DNA of 64,000 nt from Winogradskyella sp. (GCA_002722255.1 PBLD01000001.1:397401-461400), one strand, 5' to 3'. Shown: positions 26,355 to 36,303, counted from the stretch's first letter. Program-made: numbers and translations. The notes: generated from the sequence alone by a model not told the origin.

Positions 26355-26888
26355 CTAATTATCGTCTATTTCTTCATCTAGAGTTGCCATGCTACTTGAA
26401 GTACTTCTTTCATAAATTGATGGTGGTCCATTTTCGTAGTACGTACCTGCAACTTCGTTTAGAGAAACTATTTTATGATACTTGATTTGACCATTTTCTG
26501 AATAGCTTATTACACATTCATCATCTTTAAGGTCAAAAGGGTAATCAATAGGTTTTTCTGCTTTTTGAAATGTATAGTTTCGTGATGGGTGTTTAAGTAC
26601 AGCTGTGTACTTATTTCCGCTTTTAACAAGCTTTCCTTTTAAGTTTCTAAAATAAACCTCGTTAAAGGCTATATTATCATTAACATGAGAAACCGGAACA
26701 AAAACATTAATTCCTGTACCTCCAACTTTTATTCCTGCATACCATTCCTGAAATACTACAGATTTCACTGTAAAAGGTGTTTGTTGTTCAAAATTGGTTG
26801 TAGCTACCTTAGGACTAGCACACTGAAATAAAGAAGACAATGTACAAGTAAAAATAATGGCATATACTGCCTTTTTTAGATTCTTCAT
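26355..26888 (-). CDS. Putative lipoprotein of unknown function
   Basis: A 177-residue protein with a signal peptide and a lipobox ending in FQCAS (Cys about residue 23). The mature domain is predicted to be beta-rich with no motif I recognise; the C-terminus is rich in Ser, Thr, Asp and Glu. It is monocistronic, with its own terminator on the 3' side. The 171-bp gap upstream is AT-rich, with no clear promoter or other feature. Confidence 0.65.
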   Translation of the reverse strand: MKNLKKAVYAIIFTCTLSSLFQCASPKVATTNFEQQTPFTVKSVVFQEWYAGIKVGGTGINVFVPVSHVNDNIAFNEVYFRNLKGKLVKSGNKYTAVLKHPSRNYTFQKAEKPIDYPFDLKDDECVISYSENGQIKYHKIVSLNEVAGTYYENGPPSIYERSTSSSMATLDEEIDDN

Positions 26889-27059
26889 TATAAGTAGGTT
26901 AAGATTTGGAAAGACAATATATATGAAAATAATTTATTTTATCGTTTATTTTTATATATAATCGATTAAAGGAAATTTTATGTAAGATATTATTTCAAAA
27001 AATAAAATGTTTTAAAGTCGTATAAATATTCTATTTTAACGGAAATAATTTTTTAATAC

Positions 27060-27383
27060 ATGATAGGTCCAGCAAAACGATTAATTACAGAAGAAAAAGT
27101 AAAGAACTCCTCTTGCTCTCAGTGCGGAGAGCAAAACACTTTATTGGCTAAAGTATTTTCTAAAATGTTTATTTTGAAAATATTGCCTTTTGTTTATGGG
27201 AAATCAACAGAATTGTCTTGTTCTCACTGCGCGAAGATTTACGATAAAAATGACGTTGTAGATCCTATTACACAACGAAGAGTAGATATTATAAAAGACG
27301 ATGCAAAACACGTCTGGTACTTATACTTAGGATACGTTTTTATTGCTGTTGCTTTTATTGTTACCCTTTTTAGAGATAAATAA
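27060..27383 (+). CDS. Zinc-ribbon membrane protein of unknown function
   Basis: A 107-residue protein with two CxxC pairs (CSQCGE at about 19-24 and CSHCAK at about 54-59), which probably form a zinc ribbon, and one C-terminal transmembrane helix (about 85-103). The basic start (GPAKRLITEEKVKN) suggests a cytoplasmic N-terminus. It is a lone gene closed by a strong bidirectional terminator shared with atpG. I do not recognise a named function. Confidence 0.65.
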   Translation: MIGPAKRLITEEKVKNSSCSQCGEQNTLLAKVFSKMFILKILPFVYGKSTELSCSHCAKIYDKNDVVDPITQRRVDIIKDDAKHVWYLYLGYVFIAVAFIVTLFRDK

Positions 27384-27384
27384 A

Positions 27385-27418
27385 GCAAAAAACCCAACTC
27401 TTTGAGTTGGGTTTTATT
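27385..27418. terminator. Bidirectional terminator between the zinc-ribbon gene and atpG
   Basis: A 10-bp perfect stem (AACCCAACTC at 27391-27400 with GAGTTGGGTT at 27404-27413), a 3-nt loop, an A-run on one side and a T-run on the other. It can end the plus-strand gene and the minus-strand atp operon. Confidence 0.9.
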
Positions 27419-27454
27419 TTATATCACTGTGAATGCTTACAATCACAGAAATTA

Positions 27455-28315
27455 TTAGTTGTTCAAGGCCTCTGCTCCACCAACAATCTCGAGTATTTCG
27501 TTAGTGATGGCTGCTTGTCTCGCTTTGTTATATGTTAATTTTAACTGATCTCTAAGCTCTGTTGCATTATCCGTTGCCTTGTGCATCGCAGTCATACGAG
27601 CTCCGTGTTCTGAGGCAAAAGAATCTCTAATTCCCTTATATAATTGAGTTTTAAGAGACTTAGGTATTAAGGTTTCAACTATTTCTTGCTTACTTGGCTC
27701 AAAAATGTAGTCTAAGTTAACGTTAGCATCACTTTCAACAGGAACTATTGGTAAAAACTGTTCTGTCATTACAACTTGAGTTGCGGCATTTTTAAAGTGG
27801 TTGTATACCAAGTCTACCTTATCATACTCTCCGTCTACAAACTTATCCATTATCATTTGAGCTATAGCTGCTACATTATCGAAGGTTAAATCGTCAAAAA
27901 CTTCACTTTTGTTAGCAATAACGTTACCTTGTTTAACAAAAGCATCATTAACTTTTTTACCTATTGTAAGAATAGAAACGTCTTTACCAGCATATGTTTC
28001 TGACAACAGCACATTAACTTGCTTTATGATATTAGAGTTAAACGCACCAGCTAAACCTCTGTTTGAAGATATAGCAACAATAAGCACCTTTTTTACTTCT
28101 CTTTGCTCAGCAAACTTACTTCCGCTATCAGCATCTAATGTAGCGCTTAAGCTTTGAAGTAATTCTGTTAACTTATTAGAATAAGGACGCATTGCAGTAA
28201 TAGCATCTTGAGCTTTCTTCAATTTAGCAGCAGATACCATTTTCATAGCACTAGTAATCTGCATCGTTGAAGATACCGAAGATATTCTATTACGTATTTC
28301 TTTTAAGTTTGCCAT
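27455..28315 (-). CDS. atpG: ATP synthase subunit gamma
   Basis: Central rotor stalk of F1. The N-terminus NLKEIRNRISSVSSTMQITSAMKMVSAAKL and the C-terminal helix (ARQAAITNEILEIVGGAEAL) form the coiled coil that turns inside the alpha/beta ring; the 286-residue length is normal. It is the last gene of the atp operon. atpD and atpC are not adjacent and must lie elsewhere, as in many Bacteroidota. A family B repeat pair fills the 90 bp between it and atpA. Confidence 0.97.
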   Translation of the reverse strand: MANLKEIRNRISSVSSTMQITSAMKMVSAAKLKKAQDAITAMRPYSNKLTELLQSLSATLDADSGSKFAEQREVKKVLIVAISSNRGLAGAFNSNIIKQVNVLLSETYAGKDVSILTIGKKVNDAFVKQGNVIANKSEVFDDLTFDNVAAIAQMIMDKFVDGEYDKVDLVYNHFKNAATQVVMTEQFLPIVPVESDANVNLDYIFEPSKQEIVETLIPKSLKTQLYKGIRDSFASEHGARMTAMHKATDNATELRDQLKLTYNKARQAAITNEILEIVGGAEALNN

Positions 28316-28326
28316 TTTCTCTTTTT

Positions 28327-28395
28327 TGTCATTCTGAATTTAGTTCAGAATCTTTATAAACCTAAATTAGATCCTGAAACAAGCTCAGGATGACA
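28327..28395. repeat. Family B palindrome pair between atpG and atpA
   Basis: First copy: TGTCATTCTGAA, short loop, TTCAGAATC (28327-28352). Second copy: ATCCTGAA, loop ACAAG, CTCAGGAT with GACA after it (28371-28395), in opposite orientation. Together they form a divergent pair with TGTCA and TGACA outermost. Confidence 0.85.
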
Positions 28396-28405
28396 ATTAA
28401 TATGA

Positions 28406-29986
28406 TTAAGCTTTAAACTTCGCAGAAAGGTCTTTTGCTACTTTTGTTAAAGTATCAATAACCTCATCTGTTAATTTACCAGCCTTTAATGTATCTAAAG
28501 TATCTCTATGCTTAGCATTTAAGTACTCTATATAATCTCTTTCAAATTCTTTCACCTTCTCTACAGGAACATCTCTTAATAAGTTCTTAGAACCAGCATA
28601 AATGATTGCTACCTGATCTTCTACAGTAAATGGATCGTTTTGAGCTTGCTTTAAAATCTCTACGTTACGCTTACCTTTTTCAATTACGTTTAATGTCGCA
28701 GCATCAAGATCAGAACCAAACTTAGCAAACGCTTCTAATTCACGGAATTGTGCTTGGTCTAATTTTAATGTACCTGCTACCTTCTTCATTGATTTAATCT
28801 GAGCAGAACCACCAACACGAGATACAGAAATACCTACGTTAATTGCAGGACGCACACCAGAGTTAAATAAATCTGACTCTAAGAATATCTGACCATCTGT
28901 AATAGAAATTACATTTGTTGGAATATAAGCAGAAACGTCACCTGCTTGTGTTTCGATAATTGGTAATGCAGTTAAAGAACCACCACCTTTTACGATTGGC
29001 TTTAATGACTCTGGTAAGTCATTCATATTTTTAGCGATTTCGTCATCAGCAATCACTTTTGCAGCACGCTCTAATAATCTAGAGTGTAAGTAGAAAACGT
29101 CACCTGGATACGCCTCACGTCCTGGTGGACGACGTAATAATAAAGATACCTCACGATACGCAACGGCTTGCTTAGATAAATCATCATAAACAATTAAAGC
29201 AGGACGACCAGTATCTCTAAAATACTCACCAATTGCAGCACCTGCGAAAGGAGCATATACTTGCATTGGTGCAGGATCTGAAGCATTTGCCGCTACAATA
29301 ACTGTATAAGCTAAAGCACCTTTATCTTCTAATGTTTTTGCAATGTTTGCTACTGTCGACGCTTTTTGACCTACAGCAACATATACACAGAATACAGGCT
29401 CACCTGCATCATAAAATTCTTTTTGATTTAAGATGGTATCGATACAAACCGTAGTCTTACCTGTCTGACGGTCACCAATTACCAACTCACGCTGACCTCT
29501 ACCTACAGGAATCATAGCATCAATAGATTTGATACCTGTTTGCATTGGCTCATCTACTGGCTGACGGAAAATTACACCAGGTGCTTTACGCTCTAATGGC
29601 ATTTCGTATAAATCACCACCTATTGGTCCTTTACCGTCTATTGGGTTACCTAGTGTATCAACAACTCTACCAACCATTTCTTCACCTACTTTAATAGATG
29701 CAATACGATTAGTACGTTTTACTGTTGCACCTTCTTTAATCTCTTTTGAAGGGCCTAATAATACGATACCAACGTTATCTTCTTCAAGGTTAAGTACGAT
29801 ACCTTCTAAGCCACCTTCGAATTCTACTAATTCTCCGTATTGTGCATTAGAAAGTCCATAAGCACGTACAATACCATCACCAACAGTTAATACTGTTCCT
29901 ACTTCGTTTAATGAAGCACCTGCTTCAAAACCTGAAAGTTGTTGTTTTAAGATTGCTGATATTTCAGCTGGTTTTACTTCTGCCAT
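28406..29986 (-). CDS. atpA: ATP synthase subunit alpha
   Basis: Non-catalytic nucleotide-binding subunit of F1. The Walker A motif is GDRQTGKTT (about 170-178), the alpha signature [17 protein letters not shown] is near 375, and the length of 526 residues is normal. It lies 51 bp after atpH in the operon order atpB-E-F-H-A-G. Confidence 0.97.
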   Translation of the reverse strand: MAEVKPAEISAILKQQLSGFEAGASLNEVGTVLTVGDGIVRAYGLSNAQYGELVEFEGGLEGIVLNLEEDNVGIVLLGPSKEIKEGATVKRTNRIASIKVGEEMVGRVVDTLGNPIDGKGPIGGDLYEMPLERKAPGVIFRQPVDEPMQTGIKSIDAMIPVGRGQRELVIGDRQTGKTTVCIDTILNQKEFYDAGEPVFCVYVAVGQKASTVANIAKTLEDKGALAYTVIVAANASDPAPMQVYAPFAGAAIGEYFRDTGRPALIVYDDLSKQAVAYREVSLLLRRPPGREAYPGDVFYLHSRLLERAAKVIADDEIAKNMNDLPESLKPIVKGGGSLTALPIIETQAGDVSAYIPTNVISITDGQIFLESDLFNSGVRPAINVGISVSRVGGSAQIKSMKKVAGTLKLDQAQFRELEAFAKFGSDLDAATLNVIEKGKRNVEILKQAQNDPFTVEDQVAIIYAGSKNLLRDVPVEKVKEFERDYIEYLNAKHRDTLDTLKAGKLTDEVIDTLTKVAKDLSAKFKA

Positions 29987-30037
29987 TTTATTTATTATTT
30001 AATGCTCACTTCGAATACGCTTGGTGACCACATAAAT

Positions 30038-30574
30038 TTAGTTTAATGTAAATTCTCTTTTTAAATTATTTAGTTTGTTAGCGATGCTTGCATCATATTG
30101 CAAATCACCAACTCTTAGGATAAAACCTCCTAAAATCGATTCATCAACCGTGTTTTCTATTTCGGTAGTTTTTCCTGTAAGCTCTTTTACTTTAGCTAAC
30201 ACTTTTTCTTCTAATTCCTTAGTTAATGGTGTTGCTGAAGTTACCTTAGCTATTTGTGTATCCCTTAACTGATCGAATAATTGTGTGTATTTATTAGCAA
30301 CATCACCTAATAATGCCACACGCTTATTTGTAATTAAAGTATCTATTAAGTTTGTTGTAGCAGCATTAGCATTTTTAAACACTGAAGTTAATACTGCTTT
30401 TTTGTCTGCAGATCTAACAATAGGATTTACCAAAACTGCATTTAACTCACTGCTTTCTGCAATAGCATTTGCAATTTGCTTCATATCAGTATTAACAGCT
30501 TCAGCCACCTTATTGTCGGTAGCTAAACTTAGTACTGCTTTTGCATAACGTATTGCTGCTCTAGACTCTGCCAT
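30038..30574 (-). CDS. atpH: ATP synthase subunit delta
   Basis: Peripheral-stalk subunit that ties the b subunits to the top of the alpha/beta ring. The 178-residue length and the C-terminal ILGGFILRVGDLQYDASIANKL stretch fit the OSCP/delta family. It starts six bases after the atpF stop, so the two stalk genes are tightly linked. Confidence 0.93.
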   Translation of the reverse strand: MAESRAAIRYAKAVLSLATDNKVAEAVNTDMKQIANAIAESSELNAVLVNPIVRSADKKAVLTSVFKNANAATTNLIDTLITNKRVALLGDVANKYTQLFDQLRDTQIAKVTSATPLTKELEEKVLAKVKELTGKTTEIENTVDESILGGFILRVGDLQYDASIANKLNNLKREFTLN

Positions 30575-30580
30575 CTCTAA

Positions 30581-31081
30581 TTAGTTTAAAGTGGTTTCAC
30601 CTAACATATCTTCAACAAGTTTTAATTGCTTGTCTTTGTTAGATAACTCTTCGCGTACAACTTTTTCTGCAATCTCTATAGATAAACCAGCTACATGACT
30701 TTTTAATTCTGCCATAGCAGCTTTCTTTTCAGTCTCAATAGCAGCCTGAGCTTGCTCTATCATTTTGCCTGCTTTTTCTTGCGCTTCGTTAGTAGCATCA
30801 GAAATGATTTTATCTTTCATCTCTCTTGCTTCCTTTAAAAGTGCTTCTCTTTCAATACGCGCTTCTTTTAATAAACGCTCGTTATCTGCGTTTAGGTTTT
30901 CCATTTCTTTTTTAGCATTCTCAGCTGCATCTAATGCACTTTTAATACCTTCTTCTCTATCATTTAAAGAGTTAAGAATTGGCTTCCACGCAAACTTCAC
31001 CATTAAAAAGATTAATAGTAAAAACAGTATTGTTTGTACTATAAATAATCCTGGTGAAAAATCGTTTAATAATTGCTCCAT
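30581..31081 (-). CDS. atpF: ATP synthase subunit b
   Basis: Peripheral-stalk subunit with one N-terminal membrane helix (about 10-30) followed by a long charged amphipathic helix rich in Glu, Lys and Ala that dimerises. The length of 166 residues is normal. It lies 95 bp after atpE, a gap that holds a large hairpin (31115-31155). Confidence 0.95.
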   Translation of the reverse strand: MEQLLNDFSPGLFIVQTILFLLLIFLMVKFAWKPILNSLNDREEGIKSALDAAENAKKEMENLNADNERLLKEARIEREALLKEAREMKDKIISDATNEAQEKAGKMIEQAQAAIETEKKAAMAELKSHVAGLSIEIAEKVVREELSNKDKQLKLVEDMLGETTLN

Positions 31082-31114
31082 TATATATTTACTTTGATTT
31101 TTTTAATTTTTGTA

Positions 31115-31155
31115 AAACACGCTCCTGCAACCAACCGTTGCAGGAATTCGTGTTT
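31115..31155 (-). promoter_or_regulatory. Large mRNA hairpin between atpE and atpF
   Basis: AAACACG (31115-31121) pairs with CGTGTTT (31149-31155), and TCCTGCAAC (31123-31131) pairs with GTTGCAGGA (31137-31145) around a 5-nt loop; a 1/3-nt internal loop separates the stems. With 16 pairs it is the strongest hairpin inside the atp operon. No T-run follows, so it is not a simple terminator. The inner arm resembles family A. Confidence 0.7.
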
Positions 31156-31176
31156 ATTAGTTTACATTTTCGATTC

Positions 31177-31401
<225 letters not shown>

Positions 31402-31404
31402 CTA

Positions 31405-32523
31405 TTAGTGATGATCGTGCTCTTCTACAGCCATACCTATAAACAATGCTGAAAGCATAGTAAAGATATAAGCCTGTAAGAACGCAACCAGAACTTCTAT
31501 TAACGTGATAAAGAATGACAATACAAGCGACAAACCTGTTGCTCCTACTGTACCTAATTCATTCTTTAATGTGAACATAATCGCAATTAAACTCATCACT
31601 ACAATGTGACCTGCCGAAATGTTTGCAAACAAACGCACAAGTAACGAGAATGGTTTAATTAAGAAATGTCCAGCTAATTCTATTACTGCCAATACTGGTT
31701 TTACAAAAATTGGCACTCCTGGCATCCATAATACGTGTTGCCAGTAATCTTTTTTAGCACTAAATGTGTATATGATCAAGGTTAATACCGCTAAAGCTGC
31801 TGTAACAGCCAATTGACCTGTTACGTTAAAACCGAATGGCATTAAACCTACTAAGTTCATTATCCAGATGAAGAAAAATACTGTTAATAGGTAACCCGTA
31901 AATCTTCTGTAATGTTTGTCTCCAATATTTGGTCTTGCGATTTCGTCGCGCACATAAACCACAAGTGGCTCTAATACTCTACCAAAACCTGTTGGGATAC
32001 TTTTATTTTTATATTGCTTTGCTAATCTAGAGAACCACAATAACATTAATAGACCAATAATCAAAATACCAAACACACTCTTTGTAATAGAAAAATCTAA
32101 TACCTTGTGAGCGTTTGTTGGGTGATGGTGGTCGTCAAAATTAACTGTAGTTGCACCTTCTTCTAATTCGTAAATTTTACTGTGAATTTTAACAAATCTA
32201 GAGTCATTTTTCTCTACGATAACATGGCCAGCATCATCATGGTGAAACGCAGAAGACATAAATGTTGTTAATCCATTTTCTCCCCAAACAATTACAGGAA
32301 GCGGAAAACCAACATGCTTTCTTTCACCATCGCTAGTGTATGAAAACAAATGAAAGTCGTGAGAATCTTTTAAGTGATGAAGGATGTAATCTTTAACCTC
32401 TTGCTCAGTATCTACAATTCCTCCGTCTTGCGATTTTACAGGATCACTAGCATAACCAAAAAATGTTGTTAACGCTAATACAATCAGTAAGTAAGATTTG
32501 ATAGGTTTGTTTGCTATCTTCAT
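31405..32523 (-). CDS. atpB: ATP synthase subunit a, with N-terminal extension
   Basis: Stator channel subunit of F0. The C-terminal 230 residues have the usual helices and the essential Arg in LLVRLFANISAGH. The first 140 residues are an extension: a signal-like hydrophobic stretch (about 9-25), then a soluble His- and Asp-rich domain (HDFHLFS, AFHHDDAGH, DDHHHPTNAH) that would face the periplasm. Extensions of this type occur in Bacteroidota. At 372 residues it is about 100 longer than the E. coli subunit. Confidence 0.94.
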   Translation of the reverse strand: MKIANKPIKSYLLIVLALTTFFGYASDPVKSQDGGIVDTEQEVKDYILHHLKDSHDFHLFSYTSDGERKHVGFPLPVIVWGENGLTTFMSSAFHHDDAGHVIVEKNDSRFVKIHSKIYELEEGATTVNFDDHHHPTNAHKVLDFSITKSVFGILIIGLLMLLWFSRLAKQYKNKSIPTGFGRVLEPLVVYVRDEIARPNIGDKHYRRFTGYLLTVFFFIWIMNLVGLMPFGFNVTGQLAVTAALAVLTLIIYTFSAKKDYWQHVLWMPGVPIFVKPVLAVIELAGHFLIKPFSLLVRLFANISAGHIVVMSLIAIMFTLKNELGTVGATGLSLVLSFFITLIEVLVAFLQAYIFTMLSALFIGMAVEEHDHH

Positions 32524-32611
32524 TTTTTTCTTTTGAAAAATATTACTCTAGATAAATTCGGCGCAAAAGTACATAATTTATTAACAATTAAACCAATTTT
32601 ATTGAGATAAA

Positions 32612-33001
32612 TTAGAAAGAAGTTTTGTTTAAGATTTTTGCCACAAAAAACACTTCGATAAATAAGAAGATTGCCATAGGTATAATTAGTGCAATTCGTT
32701 GAGCATTAGAAAGGTCTACTTCAAAAACAGACTTATAAAAAATGACCGCAAAAACCGTGATTTTAAAAATTATAGTGCCTAAGTAAATAAAGCCTAATTG
32801 TTCTTTAATTTTGTTAATAACACTTCCTATTTTGAATAAAGAACATATAACCAAGGAAAAAAACACGAAGAACAAGTATACTTTTTTTAATGAAAATGGA
32901 AGAGAAATGTTTTTTTCTTCAATAAAATTATTGTGAAGTAAATAGGACAATACTCCTACAGAAGCAAAAACCAAAATGTAAGTAATAAGATTTTTAGCCA
33001 T
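32612..33001 (-). CDS. Hypothetical membrane protein of the atp operon
   Basis: A 129-residue protein with four predicted membrane helices (about 5-22, 40-58, 70-88 and 102-122). It lies between atpZ and atpB and shares its first base with the atpZ stop (one-base overlap), so it is part of the operon. Its place and size match AtpI-like assembly factors, which help c-ring assembly, but the sequence lacks a motif I would rely on. Confidence 0.7.
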   Translation of the reverse strand: MAKNLITYILVFASVGVLSYLLHNNFIEEKNISLPFSLKKVYLFFVFFSLVICSLFKIGSVINKIKEQLGFIYLGTIIFKITVFAVIFYKSVFEVDLSNAQRIALIIPMAIFLFIEVFFVAKILNKTSF

Positions 33002-33249
33002 TACTCTTTAGATACTTTTATAACCTGAGCAATAACCATATACATTGAGGCAAAAACAGCCAATAAGGTGATGCTTGGTTCAAATTTATCGGAGTTGTAT
33101 TTAGAGTCTAACCACATACCTAAGAAATTGCCTGCATAAATGGTGAGTCCCATTTGCAATGCAACACCTGTAAATCTTAAAAACTTATTGTATTTACCCT
33201 TGTTGTCTTTGGGTGGTTTGTTCTGGTTGTTTAAGTTTTGCCGGTTCAT
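33001..33249 (-). CDS. atpZ: AtpZ/AtpI-like ATP synthase accessory protein
   Basis: An 82-residue protein with a hydrophilic N-terminus and two membrane helices (about 27-47 and 58-77), with the AtpZ-type stretch ALQMGLTIYAGNFLGMWLDSKY. The family accompanies F-type synthases and is proposed to take part in c-ring assembly or Mg/Ca handling. Its start lies 56 bp inside the bactofilin gene in another frame, so translation is likely coupled. Confidence 0.8.
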   Translation of the reverse strand: MNRQNLNNQNKPPKDNKGKYNKFLRFTGVALQMGLTIYAGNFLGMWLDSKYNSDKFEPSITLLAVFASMYMVIAQVIKVSKE

Positions 33250-33634
33250 TAGGTAATGCTTTTACAGTGCCTTTCATACTACAAGTGGCATTAAAGGTTG
33301 CTCCTGGTTCTACTGCCAATTTACTTGTGTGCACCTCTCCTTCAATATGAGCAGTAGACTTTAAAGATAATGTACCAGATAAGATTAATTTTCCAGAGAA
33401 CTTGCCTTCAAAATCAGCATTCTCTCCTTGTAATGTCCCTTTAATAAAACCTGATTTACCAATAACCACCTTACCCGAAGTTTTTACATTACCTTCAACA
33501 GTACCATCAATTCTAAATGGCCCTTCACTAGCAATGTCACCAACTATCTTGGTGCCTTGTGCTATTATGTTTTGTTGTGTACTTGTTTCCATACTTAATG
33601 CGTATTTAGATTTTTTATTGTCTGAGGAAAACAT
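33194..33634 (-). CDS. Bactofilin
   Basis: A polymer-forming cytoskeletal protein of 146 residues. The core is a right-handed beta-helix of short repeats (KIVGDIASEGPFRIDGTVEGN, KVVIGKSGFIKGTL, then GKLILSGTLSLKSTAHIEGEV), each ending in Gly-Thr or Gly-Glu turns, flanked by short disordered tails. Bactofilins scaffold wall and shape enzymes at the membrane. The 3' end overlaps atpZ by 56 bp, and it follows sprE closely. The start could be the first Met or the one at METSTQQN. Confidence 0.88.
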   Translation of the reverse strand: MFSSDNKKSKYALSMETSTQQNIIAQGTKIVGDIASEGPFRIDGTVEGNVKTSGKVVIGKSGFIKGTLQGENADFEGKFSGKLILSGTLSLKSTAHIEGEVHTSKLAVEPGATFNATCSMKGTVKALPNEPAKLKQPEQTTQRQQG

Positions 33635-33652
33635 TGTTGATTTGGTATTAAT

Positions 33653-36268
33653 TTATTCTAATTTGAGGTATGCGTTTAAGTTTTTATGACGTTGAATAAT
33701 AGCATAGTTAGGAGATGAAATAGCAAAGTACTCTTTTGTAATCTTAGGTTTTACTGGTCTGCCTCTACTATCTTTTTCGTCTGATTGCAACAATTGAGCA
33801 AAGCCACTTGCTCCTTGTATACTTGTAAGACCATGTACTACAACAAATGTTGTGTTTTCATCATATACATCAATTGATGTTGTTAGGTCGAAATATTTAA
33901 TCTTTTTCTCAATCTCTTCGTTGAGTGTTTTTACAAAAGCATCGATATCCTCTCCTGAACCATTTTCAAATTGATATACTACGTTGAAGTGAGTAGCCTT
34001 ATCATCTTCTGTAAATTCTTTTTTTGCTAAAACAGGAATGGCGTTTTGAAGCAACTCTTGCGCTTTTTTCCCCTCCTCTGTATTTGGATACGTCAATGCT
34101 ATGTAATCTATTCCCGTTTTATACTCTTCAAATCCGTATAGACGTCCTTTGGCAGAGGCTTTTAAAATTTCGAACTTAGGCAAGAAATCATCTCCTTCTA
34201 AGCGTTTTATTTGTATGTTAGATTCAGTAATAACCTCAGCATATTCTTCATTCTCAAATTTCTTGTACAGATTTGTATATATAACCTCTGGACTGTTTTC
34301 ATCTTTTGATAATTCGGACTGAGGATTTAGTATTATTTCGGCATAACGTGAATCGGGATAGTTAGAAACAATATCGTTCTTAATTGCTTCTACCTTGTTT
34401 GACATACCTAACTCTGTATATATTTTATACAAATTGTATTTAGATGGCAATATAAGTCGCTCCTCTGGGTCGTTTTGCAATAAATCCTCAAACCTTGATT
34501 TAGAAAGTAGAAGTTCTTTGAACTTCTCTCTATAAATAATGCCCAGTTGGTAATACGCAAAGTTTCTTTCTTTAGAAATACTATCTAAAACTTTTTGATC
34601 TGTAGGCAATGAAGCGATATAAACCTCTGGATTGTATTGATCTTCTTTCCCTGTAATTGATGATATACTTTCTGTTTTTTCTGAATTCGTTATTCCTGCT
34701 TTTTCATTAGATAACCTCCAATTATCTTGAAGTTTTCGATCTCCCCAAAGTTTTATAAACTCATTTTTTCCATAAGCGACAGTGGTAGAGTTATAAAAGT
34801 AAAAACTGCTACTATTATCATTTCCTTTTGAAGCAAAACCACCTGGCAACCCTCTTGGATTTAAGTTTGCTCTAGAATTTTTATTATTTGACGCATTAAG
34901 CGCTAAATTTTGTCTAGACGCTTGCTTCTCCACCTCTTCCTCTTTACGCTTTTCCTCTTCTAAAGCTTTTTCTTTTAGTTCTTCTGCATACTTGGTGTAA
35001 ATGGCCAACTGCTCTTCTTTTGGCAAACTAACCATGTAAAGAATACTGTCATTTACTTGTGCTACTCCTTCGTAATAAATTACATCATCTAAATTTTCAC
35101 GCTTGCGCTTTAGAATTCTATAAGGTTTGGTGTTTGGAGTCATTGCTGTAAGCGTACTATCGTAATAGGCTCCTGCTGTTTTATACACGTTCTTATCAAA
35201 ATACATATTACCAATAGTCTCGTAATTGAGTGCTCTGAGGTATTTGTCTGATGTAATTTTTCGTAACGATTTATTGTAGTATGCCTCTGCCAAACTATCT
35301 GAAGCTCTATTACGATGAAATTCCGCTATTCGGTAATAAATCTTATCTAAGAAAGGTCTGTTTTCTCGGTTTTCTTCTAGATCTGTTAAGTACTCTAAAA
35401 ACTCAACTTCATTACCTTTATCAGCATCAAAATTATAAGACTTTTCAAGATGAGCATTAATGTAAAACGCTCTAGGAATTTGTCTATGCATATCAATAAT
35501 GGCATCAAATTCCATATTGGCACTGTCCTTTTCCTTAAACTCATTGTAGAGTTGTCCTCTTATATAATGAAAGCGTGCCTTTTCGCTTTTCACTTTAGTA
35601 TTTTCAGCTGCAATACCTAATAAAGTAATTGCACTATCTTTAGCTTTTATATTAATATACGCCTGAGCTAAAGTGGCTGTAGCATCTGCTAAATCTTGGT
35701 CCTCCAACTCTTCTTCTTCAAGTAAACGTTTTAATTTTTTAATGGCGCCTTCATTATTATCTAATCGCATATTAGATTTTTCGCGCCAAATCTTTACTTG
35801 ATTAATCTTATCGCTTGTAGGATACTTATTTAAAATATTATTGAAAGCCGCTAAAGCAGGCACAAAACGCTGATCGTAATATCTTGCTTTTCCTAATAAC
35901 AAATAAGCTTCATCTATTTGCGGATTTTTTTCTTTTCCGTTAATATTCATACCGTGCTTTTGAATGGCTTTAATGGCCTTTTCCTCTGCACGTTCAAAAT
36001 CAGCATTTTTAGATTGTCCTGGTAAGAAAACATCTTCACTTACTTGCATACGCTCTACTGGCAATAACTCCCAGAAGTTTTCAGTGTAAGCATCATTTAC
36101 AGCGAGCTTACCTCTGTCTAAAGCAATGTTACCATTATATAGAATATTGTACTTTGTACCTAAAGCATGAAAGTTTCTATTGATAAAAGTGTCCTTTTTT
36201 CGTGAGCAACTTTGAGCAATAGTCACTACCAAAAAAAGATATAATATGTGCTTAATTTTGAATTTCAA
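33653..36268 (-). CDS. sprE: SprE, type IX secretion and gliding TPR lipoprotein
   Basis: SprE (PorW in Porphyromonas) is a large outer-membrane lipoprotein required for type IX secretion and gliding. The 871-residue product has a signal peptide with lipobox AQSC (Cys about 21), then many TPR-like repeats (about 100-430), a charged linker (EKALEEEKRKEEEVEKQ), an Asn-rich stretch and further TPR repeats. The length matches the family. It precedes the bactofilin and ATP synthase genes by 18 bp; a functional link is not implied. A 7-bp palindrome lies 36 bp upstream of its start. Confidence 0.9.
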   Translation of the reverse strand: MKFKIKHILYLFLVVTIAQSCSRKKDTFINRNFHALGTKYNILYNGNIALDRGKLAVNDAYTENFWELLPVERMQVSEDVFLPGQSKNADFERAEEKAIKAIQKHGMNINGKEKNPQIDEAYLLLGKARYYDQRFVPALAAFNNILNKYPTSDKINQVKIWREKSNMRLDNNEGAIKKLKRLLEEEELEDQDLADATATLAQAYINIKAKDSAITLLGIAAENTKVKSEKARFHYIRGQLYNEFKEKDSANMEFDAIIDMHRQIPRAFYINAHLEKSYNFDADKGNEVEFLEYLTDLEENRENRPFLDKIYYRIAEFHRNRASDSLAEAYYNKSLRKITSDKYLRALNYETIGNMYFDKNVYKTAGAYYDSTLTAMTPNTKPYRILKRKRENLDDVIYYEGVAQVNDSILYMVSLPKEEQLAIYTKYAEELKEKALEEEKRKEEEVEKQASRQNLALNASNNKNSRANLNPRGLPGGFASKGNDNSSSFYFYNSTTVAYGKNEFIKLWGDRKLQDNWRLSNEKAGITNSEKTESISSITGKEDQYNPEVYIASLPTDQKVLDSISKERNFAYYQLGIIYREKFKELLLSKSRFEDLLQNDPEERLILPSKYNLYKIYTELGMSNKVEAIKNDIVSNYPDSRYAEIILNPQSELSKDENSPEVIYTNLYKKFENEEYAEVITESNIQIKRLEGDDFLPKFEILKASAKGRLYGFEEYKTGIDYIALTYPNTEEGKKAQELLQNAIPVLAKKEFTEDDKATHFNVVYQFENGSGEDIDAFVKTLNEEIEKKIKYFDLTTSIDVYDENTTFVVVHGLTSIQGASGFAQLLQSDEKDSRGRPVKPKITKEYFAISSPNYAIIQRHKNLNAYLKLE

Positions 36269-36303
36269 CGTTGTTTCTATTTAATGAATAGATAACTAAA
36301 TTA

